Shown: in pieces, positions 20,139 to 32,619 of the stretch
How the letters are laid out: the number at the start of each line of letters is the position of its first letter
Position numbering within the stretch: position 1 is the first letter of the stretch
Origin: Nepenthes gracilis
Taxonomy: Eukaryota; Streptophyta; Magnoliopsida; Caryophyllales; Nepenthaceae
Assembly: GCA_033239525.1 (NCBI GenBank)
Contig: BSYO01000036.1
Location: 6,780,126-6,844,125, forward strand
DNA length: 64,000 nt
Direction of reading: 5' to 3'
Translations under genes and position numbers: made by a program
Notes under the pieces: generated by a model
Database searches by the model: none
What the model was told of the DNA's origin: nothing
What the model saw: the letters and a program-made list of their open reading frames with translations, nothing else

Positions 20139-22443
20139 TATGAGATCCCAATCCCGAAACACGATAATTATGGAATAACTAAGTTGATGATAAACATGAT
20201 TACGCTTAAGAATAAAGAAAAAATAAAAACCAAAGCAAAAAGGAGCGGAACTAGCCAAAGGGGGAACCGACGCTCGACATGCACTCGAGCACCGGGGAGG
20301 CACGCTCGAGGCAAGGCGAAAGCAAGCTGGCTACGATGAGGGTGTTTGAGCAGTACTCGAGCACTGATAGGGCATGAAATTGTGAACATGAACGCCTGAA
20401 GGGCGCTCAATGAGCACCCGAGGCAATGCCATGGCCGAGAGGGAGCACTCGAAGAGCGCTTAGGCACGCTCGAGTGCCCTGACGAGTATAAAAGTGCGTT
20501 GTGCGATTTCCTTCATCCATTTCAGCCATTCCAGCAAAGAAGAACAGGAGAGAGAAGGGAAATGAGAAGAAAGAGGGGAAAATCCACCCATCTGATCTGG
20601 TCTAGGTAAAAATAATGGTAGATCGAGTTAAGGCAAGTGTACTTCAGACGTTATTTACTATTTTTATACCGTTTTAATATATCAGATATCGTGTTTATGC
20701 ATTAAATCCACTTTTCTCCATGTTTACTATAAATAGAGCATATTTCTCCTAATTAATCAGATAGATTTCATATTTACTGATATATACTGCAATATTTACC
20801 TCCAATTTCATGAATAAATATATGTTTGGTGTTCGTTTATCATCCGGACTATTTGGCAAAACCCTAAGCACAAAAATGAAGGGATTTAACGGTTTTAATT
20901 CAAATTTTGATATATAAAAGTTAATCTGTAATGAGATATTGCTTGTGTTATAATTTATAATTGAAAATTTTATATGGAACTGCAATGAAGAGTTAACCAT
21001 GAGATTCCAACCTATTTTCTAAAGAACAATAGATTATAAGCTTTCTGATATTGTAAATTATGACCTAGGACTAATATACAGTCAGGTAATATTCTCTGAC
21101 ATGCCTTAGAATGTTATAGTGGTAATCGAGGATAACTCTATCCATAGAGTTATACGTGATCCGCCCTTCCTCAGGGTGACAACCTAGAGGGTAGTTACTG
21201 TTACCGGCCAGCATTACCGTTCTAGATCCTATGAGAAGGGATATATCCCACGAGAAGGAATAACCGATACTGGCCTTAGATTATATGAAGTGAATATAAT
21301 TTATCATCGATTATTCGTCCTCTCTACTAGTAGGGTATACTGGTTAGATCCTTTACTGATAGAAAAAAAATTTCTACAATTTATAGAATTGATATTGTTT
21401 TTCGATTTCTAAAGCACGCTTTACCGATTTATGATTATCAAAACATGATTATACCGATTCATGATTTTGGACACATGTTCAAATAGCATTATACCTTATT
21501 TCTATTTCTAAGAACGCTACTGCTCTTCTAATCTTACCGTAGTCCATGAATACTTCTGTTTTCGTGATGTTATCATAGTTTTCTATTCTAATAAATATAT
21601 ATTTTGTAAGAAAGTATAAATAATGATTACCGAGGCCTGTGAACGTGAAATTATACTTTTCTCATGTTTCTCGTATATGTTCTATGATCTTCTGTATTTA
21701 TATTCTTTTAATATTTTCATAATCGATGCCTTAATACAATTATACTTTACATGCTACTGTGTTTGTTACATATGCAGTTATATTCTGCATATTTTAGTAC
21801 ATTGTTGGGTTTTAACTCACTATTTTACTATTTTCTCTCCCTCCAAATAAGGACATAATAACGATACCGGCCGAGCAGGCTTAATGAGAACTAGCAAGGA
21901 AGATCTGGACCCTTGGAGTTTCTGAAGACTTAGGACTGTGATTATGTTATTGTAAATATCTGGATTATGAAGGAAGATTTTGTATAAAGGGTTATGATAT
22001 GCTTTATATTCTGTTGATCAGTATTTATACTTCTGTAGGATTCTGTTATGGATATAGTTGCTTCCGCTATATGTTTTCTGATTTTGTACAGGTCCTCGAT
22101 GGAATCTCTCATCTGAACTCTAGTATAGTGGATAGGGTTGTTAAATACAAGCCATGGATGGCATTTATGATCCTATGTATACGTATTGTAGAATGGGAAT
22201 TATGATATTTAGTTAGTTGCTTGCTTGTATTGATCTTGTGATTGTGTTGTGGTCATAAGTCTAAGGTTTGGATATCGAGTAGGCTTTGTACAGGTGTAAA
22301 TAAGTAGGTTGTATTTTTAATTTTTATTTAGTTACAAAGGAGACTTTGTCAAAATTTTTATATAAGTTAAATAATTTAAGTTTATGGATTATATTTTGTA
22401 TCTGTTTGACGAAGGTATGAGAATTAGGATCCAATCTGTCATA
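20139..22443 (+). repeat. 5' LTR of element B
   Basis: It starts TATGAGATCC (TG expected, TGTGAG in relatives) and ends CTGTCATA. It contains a GC-rich block at 20260-20485 with many CTCGAG and GAGCAC/GTGCTC motifs, followed by TATAAAAG at 20487-20494. Its partner is at 26451-28753. Confidence 0.88.
20487..20494 (+). promoter_or_regulatory. TATA box in 5' LTR of B
   Basis: TATAAAAG lies directly after the GC-rich block. In the right LTR the same site reads TGTAAAAG near 26792, so only the left copy keeps a canonical box. Confidence 0.5.
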
Positions 22444-25400
22444 ATTGGTATCAGGGAAAATGAGATGCCTTAGGAATGATCTGAATCGTATGCAAAAATT
22501 TAGGAAATGATTTTGACTGACTGAATAGGTAAGGATAGATATAGATTGATTAAGTTAGGCTAGAAAATCCTAAGTGTTTTAGGTAGCATAAGTTAGGTGA
22601 AGACATGAGTTACATTAATTAGACTTAATCAATCTAGTCTGGCAAAGCAGGCTAGCACTAAGCAGGATCAGAACGTTGAGTCTAGGAAGTTTTGTGTCCT
22701 AGTTGATATTAGGGCCTGGATGAAATCTGACCGAGCTGCTTTGTTTTGTAAGTTGAAGTGTTAGCTAAAGGAATGGATGATGGCAAAACCTGGAAGCCTA
22801 TGGGAACATAGCCAAGGGTTATAAGGTTTGATTTGGGAAATTTGATCTGGAATATTTTGAGGTTAGCGGTTCTGGGATGATTGAATTGCCACTAATCAAG
22901 GTCGTTTGGGATAAAGACTATTAGTCAAACATATGGATGGCCCTTTTGAGACTTGCTATGGATGAATAATAATTGATTGAATGTCTAGACGAATGAATAC
23001 GATGCCAAGAGAAGGATTCTGTTGGACCATGTGAAGATGATCGATTATAGGACAAAAATGTGGAGAGTCCTTCGAATAATTATTTGGGAATGATCAATCT
23101 AATCAATATTTGGGACAATGATGCAGTTGGGCTTGAGATAATAGAAAGAGTATTTTGGTTGGTAAAATCTAGTTGGCTGCCTATAGGTTGAGTATAAAGC
23201 AAGCCGATAGTGGGCTTTTAGTATTGCGCTCCATCTTGTAGGAAGTTTTGAAGGCAAATTTTTGAAGAACTCCATCTTCATGTGACATTGGGATGTTTAA
23301 AAGTTGAAATTAGATAGTAAGTTGGTTCACAAAGAATATGTCCAAATTTGTATGAGCTCTGATGATATCAACCCTTGATAGGTAAATCTTGGTTTGATGG
23401 AATTATGTATACCAGTGCCCAGTTTGGGTCTGTGGATAAATTAGTTAACCTTATCTTAAGCACCGGACTTTGATGGGAAACCAAGATGATTAGCAAATTG
23501 CCCCACTAGAATCGATGATTTGAAAAGAGTGATATGAATTGCAATTTGGATCATAAGTTTTAAATTATCAGATAAATTATAAAAGAAGTAATGGAACCGA
23601 TGAGGTATGTGCTAAGCGTGGATGGCATATTAGGCCATATCTGAAAAAGTCATTAGGTGGATAAGGAACTTTGAGGAAACTATTAAAGAGAAGATTTGCT
23701 AATCTGATTAATGAATAAAGTTACTGTTGAGGTTATGCCGAGATCAGAAATGATCTTAAGGATTCAAGTATAAACGATAAGGATATTTGGTGGACTTTGA
23801 AATAATCAGAAGTTAAGAATTTGATGATTGGGAGTATCTGAGACTAAGATATCTGTAGACAAGTGAAGGATCACTACAAACAGGTCCCGCTATCGGAATA
23901 AGTATGATTATGAAAATATGAAAGGAAAACCCTTGTGATTTTATTTGATATTGATCGAACAGTAAGGCCTTTGGATTTTAGTCAAATTATTATAAAAGAT
24001 TGAGTGATTTGATTTTGAAGAATAATTTGGCTTGATGATAGAATATTAAGTTGCTAAATGTTGAAGTTTTTGTCGGAACTGGGAATTATGGCAAGTAGTT
24101 AGATTAGTATTCGACTGGAAGAAGGAATATTTGTTTTATTTGGTTAATATGGCGAATAAGTAGAACTAATGATCTAGAATTGATCTTTTAGTTGTGAGAA
24201 TCCTTTTAGTGTTGAAAAGATACTCAAGAATATCTGTATAATTTACATCGAAAGGATATGATGCCCTACAATTAGATTATGCATTCTGAGTAAGAGGCAA
24301 GGTTAATCGATTTGAGAAATAGACGTTGAGTCTAACTAGAAAATGAGGCTGCCCTTTTGAAGTCGGTAGATGACAGGTCAAGAATATGGTTATAAAAGTA
24401 CTGAGGATGTATGTATTTGAAAGAAAAGATCAAGCCAAACTGTTTTAATGGGCGGATCAGAGGTAAATAAATTTGGCACTATTCTCTCAGGATTTGTGCA
24501 AAATTGGAAGAGTATCGGTTAGAAGTTATTGAAGAAGCCTTAAGGCCTCTAGAAAGTAGGATTAACTAATAGGCTAGGTAATGAAACATAGATGGCAATG
24601 CTCTTAAGAAGGATTATAATTTTGTTAATTCTGTATCGATAAAGGTAATTACCCACAAGCAAAGTGGGGGAGGAGTTTATGGGTTGAAAATTGCTTCACC
24701 CGAAATCGGGACCTTGTGATTAGGTTTCGCTTTAAGGAATTGTTGTTAATGCTTTTAGGAGAAATTAATGTCTTGTGAACCTAAAAGTAAAAGGTTGTGA
24801 TAGATGAATCTCGGTATGATTTGGAGGAGGTGAATGTTAAGATCGATAGTTTATGTCAGAAGTCTTCATTCGGGAATATGTAGAATTGCTTTGGAGATAA
24901 TTCTGATCTAATAATTTTATGGATTAAAGTAATTATGTTATGATGGAGAGGTAACCTTAAGAAATCACAAGGGAATTATAGACCCTAAAAATTGTTAAGG
25001 GAACTTTAGGATTATATTTTCCTATATCGCTTGTGGATTAATACTCTTGGGATCAGCGGTGGAGGAATTCCCAGTTAGAGTTACTTTTCCATTGATTGAA
25101 ATCAATAATTGAAAGTCTCTATTTGAGAAATTGTGAAGATGGTCTTAGGTGATAGCTTTGTCTTGGGAGAATTTGTGGTTATGTTATGATTGAAGTCGAC
25201 CATGGGATTTTGTAAGTGGATAGGCCTGTCTAAGGGTTATGAAGATGAACTTTGGTATCTTGAAGGGAGAATGAACATCAGTATTTATCATGAATATTAA
25301 GGGTCTATAGCTTTGGTACTGATAGTGAACCATGAGTAGGCTCAATCGCTTGGAGTAATGGAGTGTTGCAATCCTAAGTTGGGAAGCAGATTGTGTCTGA

Positions 25401-26450
25401 AGTATGGAAATTATGAAGTTGGAAGCAAGAAGTTCTATGGTCTTGCTTTAGGGAAATCAAAATGGTTCACCCATGGTGATTAAAGGTGATGTATTCGGGT
25501 TGAACTAGTTGGCTCATCGGTGTGCCAATGAGATCTCGAGATAGTTAAATATAGGAGCTAAGGGAAAAAATTGGGATCTCTATGGTTTAATATCTGCACG
25601 ACCCACCAATCATGATTATGGAGGGAATGTTTAGGTTTAATTGAATGGCTTATTAGTGTGTTAATGAGATCTGGAGTTCCTTAGCGTTGGGACTTTGAAA
25701 TTTTGAGGTTGCTAATTGTTAAAAACATGAGATTTTGGTGACGATTTGAAATTGTATTGAACCTATGATAACTGTTATAATTAGAACTTCTTATTCTATG
25801 ATGAATTGAGGATCTGTGAGGATTATTTCTGTGGTATGGATATCCTAAAATTGGTTTTAATTAATGCTACCGCATAAGTTGGATGTTCGGAGGGGATTAT
25901 GTACCAAAAGGAAATGTCGATTTGGGGACATACCAACGATATGGTGAGAATGTAAAGTATCCCGCTCTTAAAGATTAATTGTGACTTGAAATTTATGCTT
26001 GGATTTTGACTGAGCTCTGTAAAGGAATTGTGATGTTAGGTTGTGATAGCGACGGTAAGTTGTAATCAAGCCATTCGATACTAAAAGATCGATCAGAGTG
26101 TATAGTGGAAGAGTGATGAACTTGTCTATGTATTAAGGTCTAAGGTAATGTTTAGATTAAATGCTCAATATTGAGGTTTAGTATGAAATGAAATGAGACA
26201 TTTTGCTTGTTTAAGGTTTGAAATTAAGTCAGAAAAGTAGTTAATGAAATATATTTGCCTTTGGACTTAGTAAATTTGGGTCTGGAAATGATGCGTCAAA
26301 TAACGAGAATCAAGGCAATTCTGATGATTATGGTTTTCTAAGATAACCATCCTAATTTATAAATTAATTGGAACATTAAGAAGGTTCCTTGATTCTAAAA
26401 ATTTAAGGATTATTAAATTTCGAGAACAAAATTTATATAAGTGGAGAAAG
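22444..26450 (+). other. Non-coding interior of element B
   Basis: Four kilobases without any supported reading frame and no recognisable gag, protease, RT or integrase motif in six frames. The 3' half aligns by eye with element J's interior (1-1850). The primer site is at 22446-22456 and the polypurine tract at 26439-26450. Whatever packaging or dimerisation signals the element needs should lie here. Confidence 0.7.
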
Positions 26451-28753
26451 TATGAGATCCCGATCCTAAAATACGGTAATTATTGAATAATTAAATTGAT
26501 GATAAATATGATTAGGCTTAAAAATAAGAGAAAAATGGGTACTAAAGTAAAAAGGAACGAAACCGGCCAAAGGGGGACCGGTGCTCGACGTGCTCTTGAG
26601 CACCGGGGAGGCATACCCAAGGCAAGGCGAGATCGAGCTGGCTACGACGAGGGCACTCGAGAGCGCTATCCGGGGTGTGAAATTGTGAACATGAATGCAT
26701 GAAGGGCGCTCAATGAGCACCCATGGCAGTGCTATGGCCTCGAGGGTCCGCTCGAAGAGCACTCGATACGCGCTCGAGCACCCCGATGGGTGTAAAAGCG
26801 CACTATACGATTTCCTTCCGCCATTTCGGCCATTCTAGCAAAGGGCAGCGGGAGAGGGGTGGGAAAGGAGAAGGAAGAGGGAAAAATCCACTGATCTGAT
26901 CCGATCTGGGTAAAAATAACAGTAGATCGAGTTAACGCAAGTGTACTTTGAACATTATTTACTATTTTTACAGCGTTTTAATATATCACATATCGTGGTT
27001 ATGCGTTAAATGCATGTTTCTGCATATTTACTATAAATAAAGCATATTTCTTCTGATTAATCAGATAGATTTCATATTTACTGGCATGTACTATAATATT
27101 TACCTTCGATTTCATGAATAAATATATGTTTGGTGTTCGTTTATTGTCCGGACTGTTTAGCGAAACCCTAAGCATGAAAATGAAGGGATTTAATAGTTTT
27201 AACCCAAATTTCTAATATGTAAAAGTTAATATATAACGAGATACTACTTGTGTTATGATTTATAATTGAAGATTTTATATGGAACTGCACTGAAGAGTTA
27301 ACCGTGAGATCCTAACCGATTTGCTGAAGAACGATAGATTGTAAGCTTTTTGATGTTGTAAATTAGGACTTAGGACTGATATATAGTCTGGTAAGATTAT
27401 CCGATATGCCTTAGAATGTTACAGTGGTAATCAAGGATAACTCTGTCCATGGAGTTATACGTGGCCCACCATTCCTCAAGTCGACAACCTAGAGGGTAGT
27501 TACTATTACCGGCCAGTATCCTCGTTCTAGATCCCATGAGAAGGGATAACCGTTACTAACCTTGGATTGTATGGAGTGAATACAATCTATCTTTGATTAT
27601 TCGCCCCCTCTGCTAGTAGGGTCTACTGGTTTGGTCCTATACTGATAGAAAAAAGAATTTTCTAAAATTTATAGAATTGATACTGTTTTTTGATTTCTGA
27701 AGCACGCTTTACCAACTTATGATTATCGAAACATGATTATACCGATTCACGATTTTGACACATATTTAAATAGCATTATGCCTTATTTCTATTTCCAAGA
27801 ACGCTACTGTTCTTCTGATCTTACTATAGTCCATGAATACTTCAGTTTTTCTGATATTATTGTAGTTTTCTATTCTAATGAATATATATTTTGTATGAAA
27901 ACATAAATAATGATTACCGAGGCCTGTTCACGTGGAATTATACTTTTCTCATACTTCTCGTATAAGTTCTATGATCTTCTACATTTATATTATGTTAATA
28001 TTTTCATAATCACTGCCTTAATGCAATTATGCTTTATATGCTACTGTATCTGTTATCTATGCAATTATGTTTTGTATGAGAATATTATATTCTGCATGTT
28101 TTAGTACCTTATTGGATTTTGGCTCACTAGTTTTACTATTTTTTCTCTCTAGATAAGGACATAACAATGATACCGGCTGAGCAAGCTTAGCGAGAGCTAG
28201 CAAGGAAGATCTGGAGCCTTGGAATTTCTAAAGACTTAAGATTGTGATTATGTTATTGTAAATATTTGGATCGTGAGAAAAGATTTTGTATAAAGGGTTA
28301 TGATATGCTTTATATTTTGTTAATCAATGTTTATACTTCCACAAGATTCCGTTATGGATATAGTTGCTTCCGCTATATGTTTTTTTGTTTTGTATAGATT
28401 CTAGATGGCATCTCTCATCTAAACTCTAATATAGTGAATAGAGTTGTTAAATAAAAGCCATAGATGGCATTTGTAATCCTGTGTACGCATGTTGTAGGAT
28501 GTGAATTATGATATTTGGTTAGTTGCATGCTTGTACTGGCCTTGTGATTGTATTGTGGTCATAAGTCTGAGGTTTGGATATCGAGTAGGCTTTGTACAGG
28601 TGTAAATAAGCAAGCTGTATTTTTAGTTTCTGTCTAATTACAGAGGAGAGTCTATCAAAATTTTTGTATAAGTTAAATGATTTAAATTTATGGGTTCTAT
28701 TTTGTATCTATTTGACGAAAGGTCCTATGAGAATTAGGATCCATTCCGTCACA
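26451..28753 (+). repeat. 3' LTR of element B
   Basis: It starts TATGAGATCC and ends CCGTCACA, collinear with the left LTR. The GC-rich block (26575-26790) is kept but the TATA box is changed to TGTAAAAG. Confidence 0.88.
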
Positions 28754-30509
28754 AGACTTGCGGAAGCACATACATCCATCAATCACAGTAGAGACAATAC
28801 TACAAGTATATAATCACTGATCATGTACATACATCAATATACAAAATAATTAATAATGATACAAAAAGCTCCCAGAGATACAAAAATCACAATATTAACT
28901 CCACAATTCTTTTTCTTCAAGATCTGTATCCTATCCAATTCCTAGGCTCTACTTGTGCTCATCAGGCATGAGGGCATGCTCATCTGGAGAAAAGAAAGTA
29001 GTACGGTTGAGCCAAATGCTCAACAAGTGTAATAAATAGTATATGCAAAATAAAATAGAGTTATTTAAGAGAAGAATAACGATGCATGAACATAAAGTAT
29101 GAATAAATATATTTTCAAAAATCATTTGTCTTTCATATTTTACTTATTCTTCCTTTAGGTTCCAAAATATGCAAAAAGTCTATTTAAACTTACAGACCAA
29201 GGCAAGTAGACCTTATTAACTAATGGTACAGTTGAACGAAGAAAGGAATGTTTATACTTCCACACATTCTAAGGTACAACCCATGCAGTTCAACACCCTA
29301 TGGTGAATGGTATACTTTTAACTCAATATATGAGGTCATATCACATATGCCACCATATCCCCCGTAGTCCTGAGATAGTCCTCGTGCTTCCACAGTAATA
29401 TCCTAAGGTATATCAGAGAATACTACCATCTGAAATGCAATCCTTGATCCAATATACATTTTCTTATTCTTAAGGAGATTTCATATTTGTTCATAAAATA
29501 TTGTTCTCGCTCCAAAGAACGGTTCATCCAACATAACACATTATGAAATTTTCTACTTATACTTCTCATAACATGTATAATTCTTAAGAGTTTACATTTT
29601 CTCATGAATTAGACTATATGCTTATTCGATAAAAAGCATGGAGAAAAATCAAAATTCTTACCACCGAGAGCCCAACACAACTTTAAAGCTTTCGGACAAT
29701 AATTTTTCTTCACAAATGTATATAACATAACTTTCGGAATATATATGAGATAGCATAGTTAATATACAAGCATATAAATAACCTGATTTATGTCCGATAA
29801 TGTTTTCAGTTTACTTAAAATAAGCAAATAATAATATATGTGAACAAATACCAAAAAATTAAGATACCGACGTCCACAAAGATAGGGTTCCCAATTTCTA
29901 AAGTTAAATCATGCAAAAACAACAAGGAAATCGGGTAATTTTGAAGAGGGGCATGGGTTAGGGTTTTTTGGGTGAGAAAACTGTACAAATCTCACAAGTT
30001 GGATGTGAAATTGAAGTATTTATATGCTAAGATCATGGGTAATACAAAATATAAATTTAATTGGGTATTAAAATGAAGATACCCCAAAATAATGGCATGA
30101 ACGCATAAGAAAACGAGAAAAAAGAGTATGAGTGTACTTGCCTCGACCAGATTTATAACTTCTCTAATTAGCTTGAGCTTGAAATCGGACTCAGTAACCT
30201 TAGATTCTTCCTTCTTTCTCTACTCCTTCGAGCTCTCTCTCTCTTCTATGTGGAAATCCCAAAAAATGACCGTTCAAAACCCTCACTGGGTATTTATATC
30301 GCGGGGCATGCTCAAGTATCGGCCGGCGCGCGGCAGGCGCACCATGTTCAGTTTCCAGCACCCAGTAAGCATGGCAAGTTCTGCTTCGGGTGCTCACGCT
30401 TTTTCCTATGTTCCCAAAACCAAATTTTTTCATATGAATTAAATTTAATTTTGATTATATTGACTTAATTATCTTCTAAATATTATGTTTTGAAATCCAG
30501 AATCTTACA
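28754..30509 (-). repeat. 3' LTR of A, inner piece
   Basis: It continues A's LTR after the insertion of B (AGACTTGCGGAAGCACATAC against AGACCTGCGAAAGCACATAT in the other LTR near 35394) and ends AATCTTACA, the reverse complement of the TGTAAGATT LTR start. A minus-strand TATAAATA lies near 30290-30297. Confidence 0.88.
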
Positions 30510-30523
30510 ACTCTCCCCCACTT
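30510..30523 (-). other. Polypurine tract of element A
   Basis: On the minus strand AAGTGGGGGAGAGT directly precedes the 3' LTR start. The same motif with small changes precedes the LTRs of J (1851-1864), B (26439-26450) and E (62710-62723). Confidence 0.8.
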
Positions 30524-30569
30524 AGAAAATTTCATACTCAAAATTAACGAATCCTAACACTTAAATGAG

Positions 30570-30759
30570 AAAATATACTTCGAAATAAATGGGGATACTT
30601 GCCCCGAATCTCTTCCTCCCTCTCCCACGTCACCTCATCGTGGAGGTGAATCTTCCACAAAACTTTCACTTGCGGAATGGTCTTCGAGCATAGGATTTGA
30701 TCCTTTTGATCTAAAATTTGAACGGCTCCTCCAAATACAATAAATCTTCTTGGATAGCC
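30570..30759 (-). pseudogene. Chromodomain at integrase C-terminus of A
   Basis: After a frameshift near 30715 the minus strand reads ILDQKDQILCSKTIPQVKVL, then WKIHLHDEVTWEREEEIRGK and YPHLF. This is the chromodomain block found at the integrase end of chromoviruses, with the W-x-x-H and ATWE-like core. Chromodomains in this group are thought to steer insertion to heterochromatin through histone marks such as methylated H3K9. It is the main reason for calling element A a chromovirus. It is out of frame with the integrase part at 30711-31127, so this copy could not make the fusion. Confidence 0.75.
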
Positions 30760-31960
30760 AAGGGGCCATAATTGATGATGTGCGTTGGATCATGGCCATA
30801 CTTCCTCAACATCGAGACATGGAAGACATTGTGCACCTCGACCAAACTCGGCGGCAATGCTAAACGATATGCCACTTTCCCAACTCTCTCTAGGATCTCA
30901 AAGGGTCCAATAAATTGTGACTTCAACATCCCCTTGACACCGAATCTAGAGTCTCCCTTCCACGGCAATGCCTTGAGGAAAACAAAATCTCCGACCTTGA
31001 ATCTAAGCTCAGATCTCATTCGATCGGCATAACTCTTCTGCCAACTCTGAACCATCTTCAACTTCTTAAAAACCACTGTGATCTTTTCCAATGCTTCCCG
31101 AATTATATCAGGACCCAACAAGTGCATATCTCCTATCTCCTCTCAATAGATGGGAAATCGACACTTCCTACTATATAGTGCCTCAAAAGGAGTCATGCCG
31201 ATACTCGCTTGGAAACTATTGTTGTAAGAAAACTTGGCCAACGCGAAGTGATCATCACATCACCAAGGCTCTAAGTATATCCTCCAATATCTGAATCGTC
31301 CACTTGGACTGGCCATTGGTCTGAGGGTAATACGCTATATTGAATTTCAGGTTTGCCCCTAACTCCCAGTGCAAGCTCTCCCAAAACTTAGAGACAAAAT
31401 GTAGATCACGATTGGACACAATAGATACTAGCACACCGTACAGTCAATAGTCTCATTGTTGTATAACTACACCAGATGATTATGAGAATACGTCATCTGA
31501 ATGGCTAAGAAATGAGTCGATTTTATTAGTCGGCCCACAAATAGTATTGTGATTCCTCAGGGTCCTAAGCAAGCCTAAAACAAAATCCATAGAAATATCT
31601 TTCCATTTCCGTCTCGGAATGGGCAAGAGCTACAACAATCCCATGGGTTTCCTTCTCTTAGCCTTCAACTGCTGACAAATTTGACATCGGCCAACAAAGG
31701 CAATAATCTCCCTCCATATATTTCTCCACCAGAATATTTTTTTCAAGTCCAGGAACATCTTGTTTATCACAAGGTGAATCATATACCTGGTTCTGTGAGC
31801 CTCATTCATGATCTCCTCTTTCAGATCCTTATTGTTAGGTACACACAAAGGATCCCGAAAGCACAAAACTCCATCAGTATCGATACAAAAATCTCTTTGG
31901 GAGTCTTGATCAAGGATTTTAACAATATCCATCAGAAATGGATCACTCACCTACCATTCC
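30760..31960 (-). pseudogene. Integrase of element A, broken
   Basis: The zinc-binding part (31630-31950) shows EAHRTRYMIHL with its His residues and the Cys pair RCQICQQLKAKRRKP (CQIC region near 31669-31690). The core between about 31200 and 31640 is legible only in pieces. One is an AYYPQTNGQSKWTIQILED-like stretch near 31280-31340, where the catalytic Glu of the usual GQSERTIQ block reads Lys. The C-terminal part (30711-31127) is open for 138 codons, with SYADRMRSELRFKVGDFVFL and FIGPFEILERVGKVAYRLALP, the GPF/Y module of Gypsy integrases. Several stops exclude an active enzyme. Confidence 0.85.
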
Positions 31961-31983
31961 TTAATCCTTTGAAGGATTTCGGG

Positions 31984-32619
31984 CTACATCTGTAAAAAAG
32001 ACAACATCATCCTGTTGCCTTTGCCATAATGCTGGATACTATAAAACTTCAAGCAATCTAATATCTTCATCTGGCTTGATCTCAGTCTCGCTACAAAATG
32101 AATCCAATGGCTCAAGGCATCTATGACCACATTCGTCTTCTTTGGCAAATAGTGGATCTTACAATAATAGTTTTTAAAGAACTTGATCCACCTCTGCTGC
32201 CTTATATTCAGCTCTTTCTGCGAGAACAAGTACTTGAGACTCTTATGATCAGAATACATAAGAAACTTCTTTCCATACAAGTAGTGCCTCCAAATCTTCA
32301 ACGTGAACACTACAGTGGCTAACTCTAAATCATGTGTTAGATAGTTCTTCTCATGAATCTTTAATTGCCTAAATCCATAAGCGACCACATTTCCATTTTG
32401 CATCAAGACACATCCGAGGCAAAACTTAGAGGCATCACAATACACCTCGAAACCACCCAAACCATCAAGAATAGTCAAAATCGGTGCCAAAGTCAAATGA
32501 TCCTTCAGCTCTTAGAAGCTTCGGTCATACTTTTTGGTCCAATAAAAAATTGCTTCCTTCTTCGTCAAATGGGTAAGATGCAAAGCAATCTAAAGAAGTT
32601 CTCTACGAAACGACGATAG
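31984..32619 (-). pseudogene. RNase H of element A
   Basis: An open stretch of 170 codons (32496-31984) covers most of the domain: [20 protein letters not shown] with the first catalytic Asp, [34 protein letters not shown] with the acidic Glu of the D-L-E-L block, [20 protein letters not shown] with the next Asp, and a C-terminal DALS block. The part towards RT (32500-32619) is in another frame (a WTKKYDRSF-like remnant). This is among the better kept modules of A. Confidence 0.85.

Larger units (their letters stand above)
20139..28753 (+). mobile_element. Coding-poor LTR retrotransposon (LARD-like), element B, nested in A's LTR
   Basis: Two LTRs of about 2.3 kb (20139-22443, 26451-28753) surround 4.0 kb with no recognisable gene. 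A Met-tRNA type primer site TGGTATCAGGG (22446-22456) follows the left LTR, and the polypurine tract AAGTGGAGAAAG (26439-26450) precedes the right one. It interrupts A's 3' LTR: AGACC (20134-20138) and AGACT (28754-28758) are the target duplication, and the intact LTR of A reads AAAGACCTGCG at that point. Structure, family relation to J and absence of coding sequence fit a LARD, mobilised in trans by a Tekay-type element. A very decayed autonomous copy is less likely because J and B share the same non-coding interior. Confidence 0.85.

Noticed and set aside
22444..26450. Hidden gag-pol in the interior of B
   Set aside because: Six-frame reading gave no zinc knuckle, protease DSG, RT DD or integrase motif, unlike the equally old A and G, where these are still legible.
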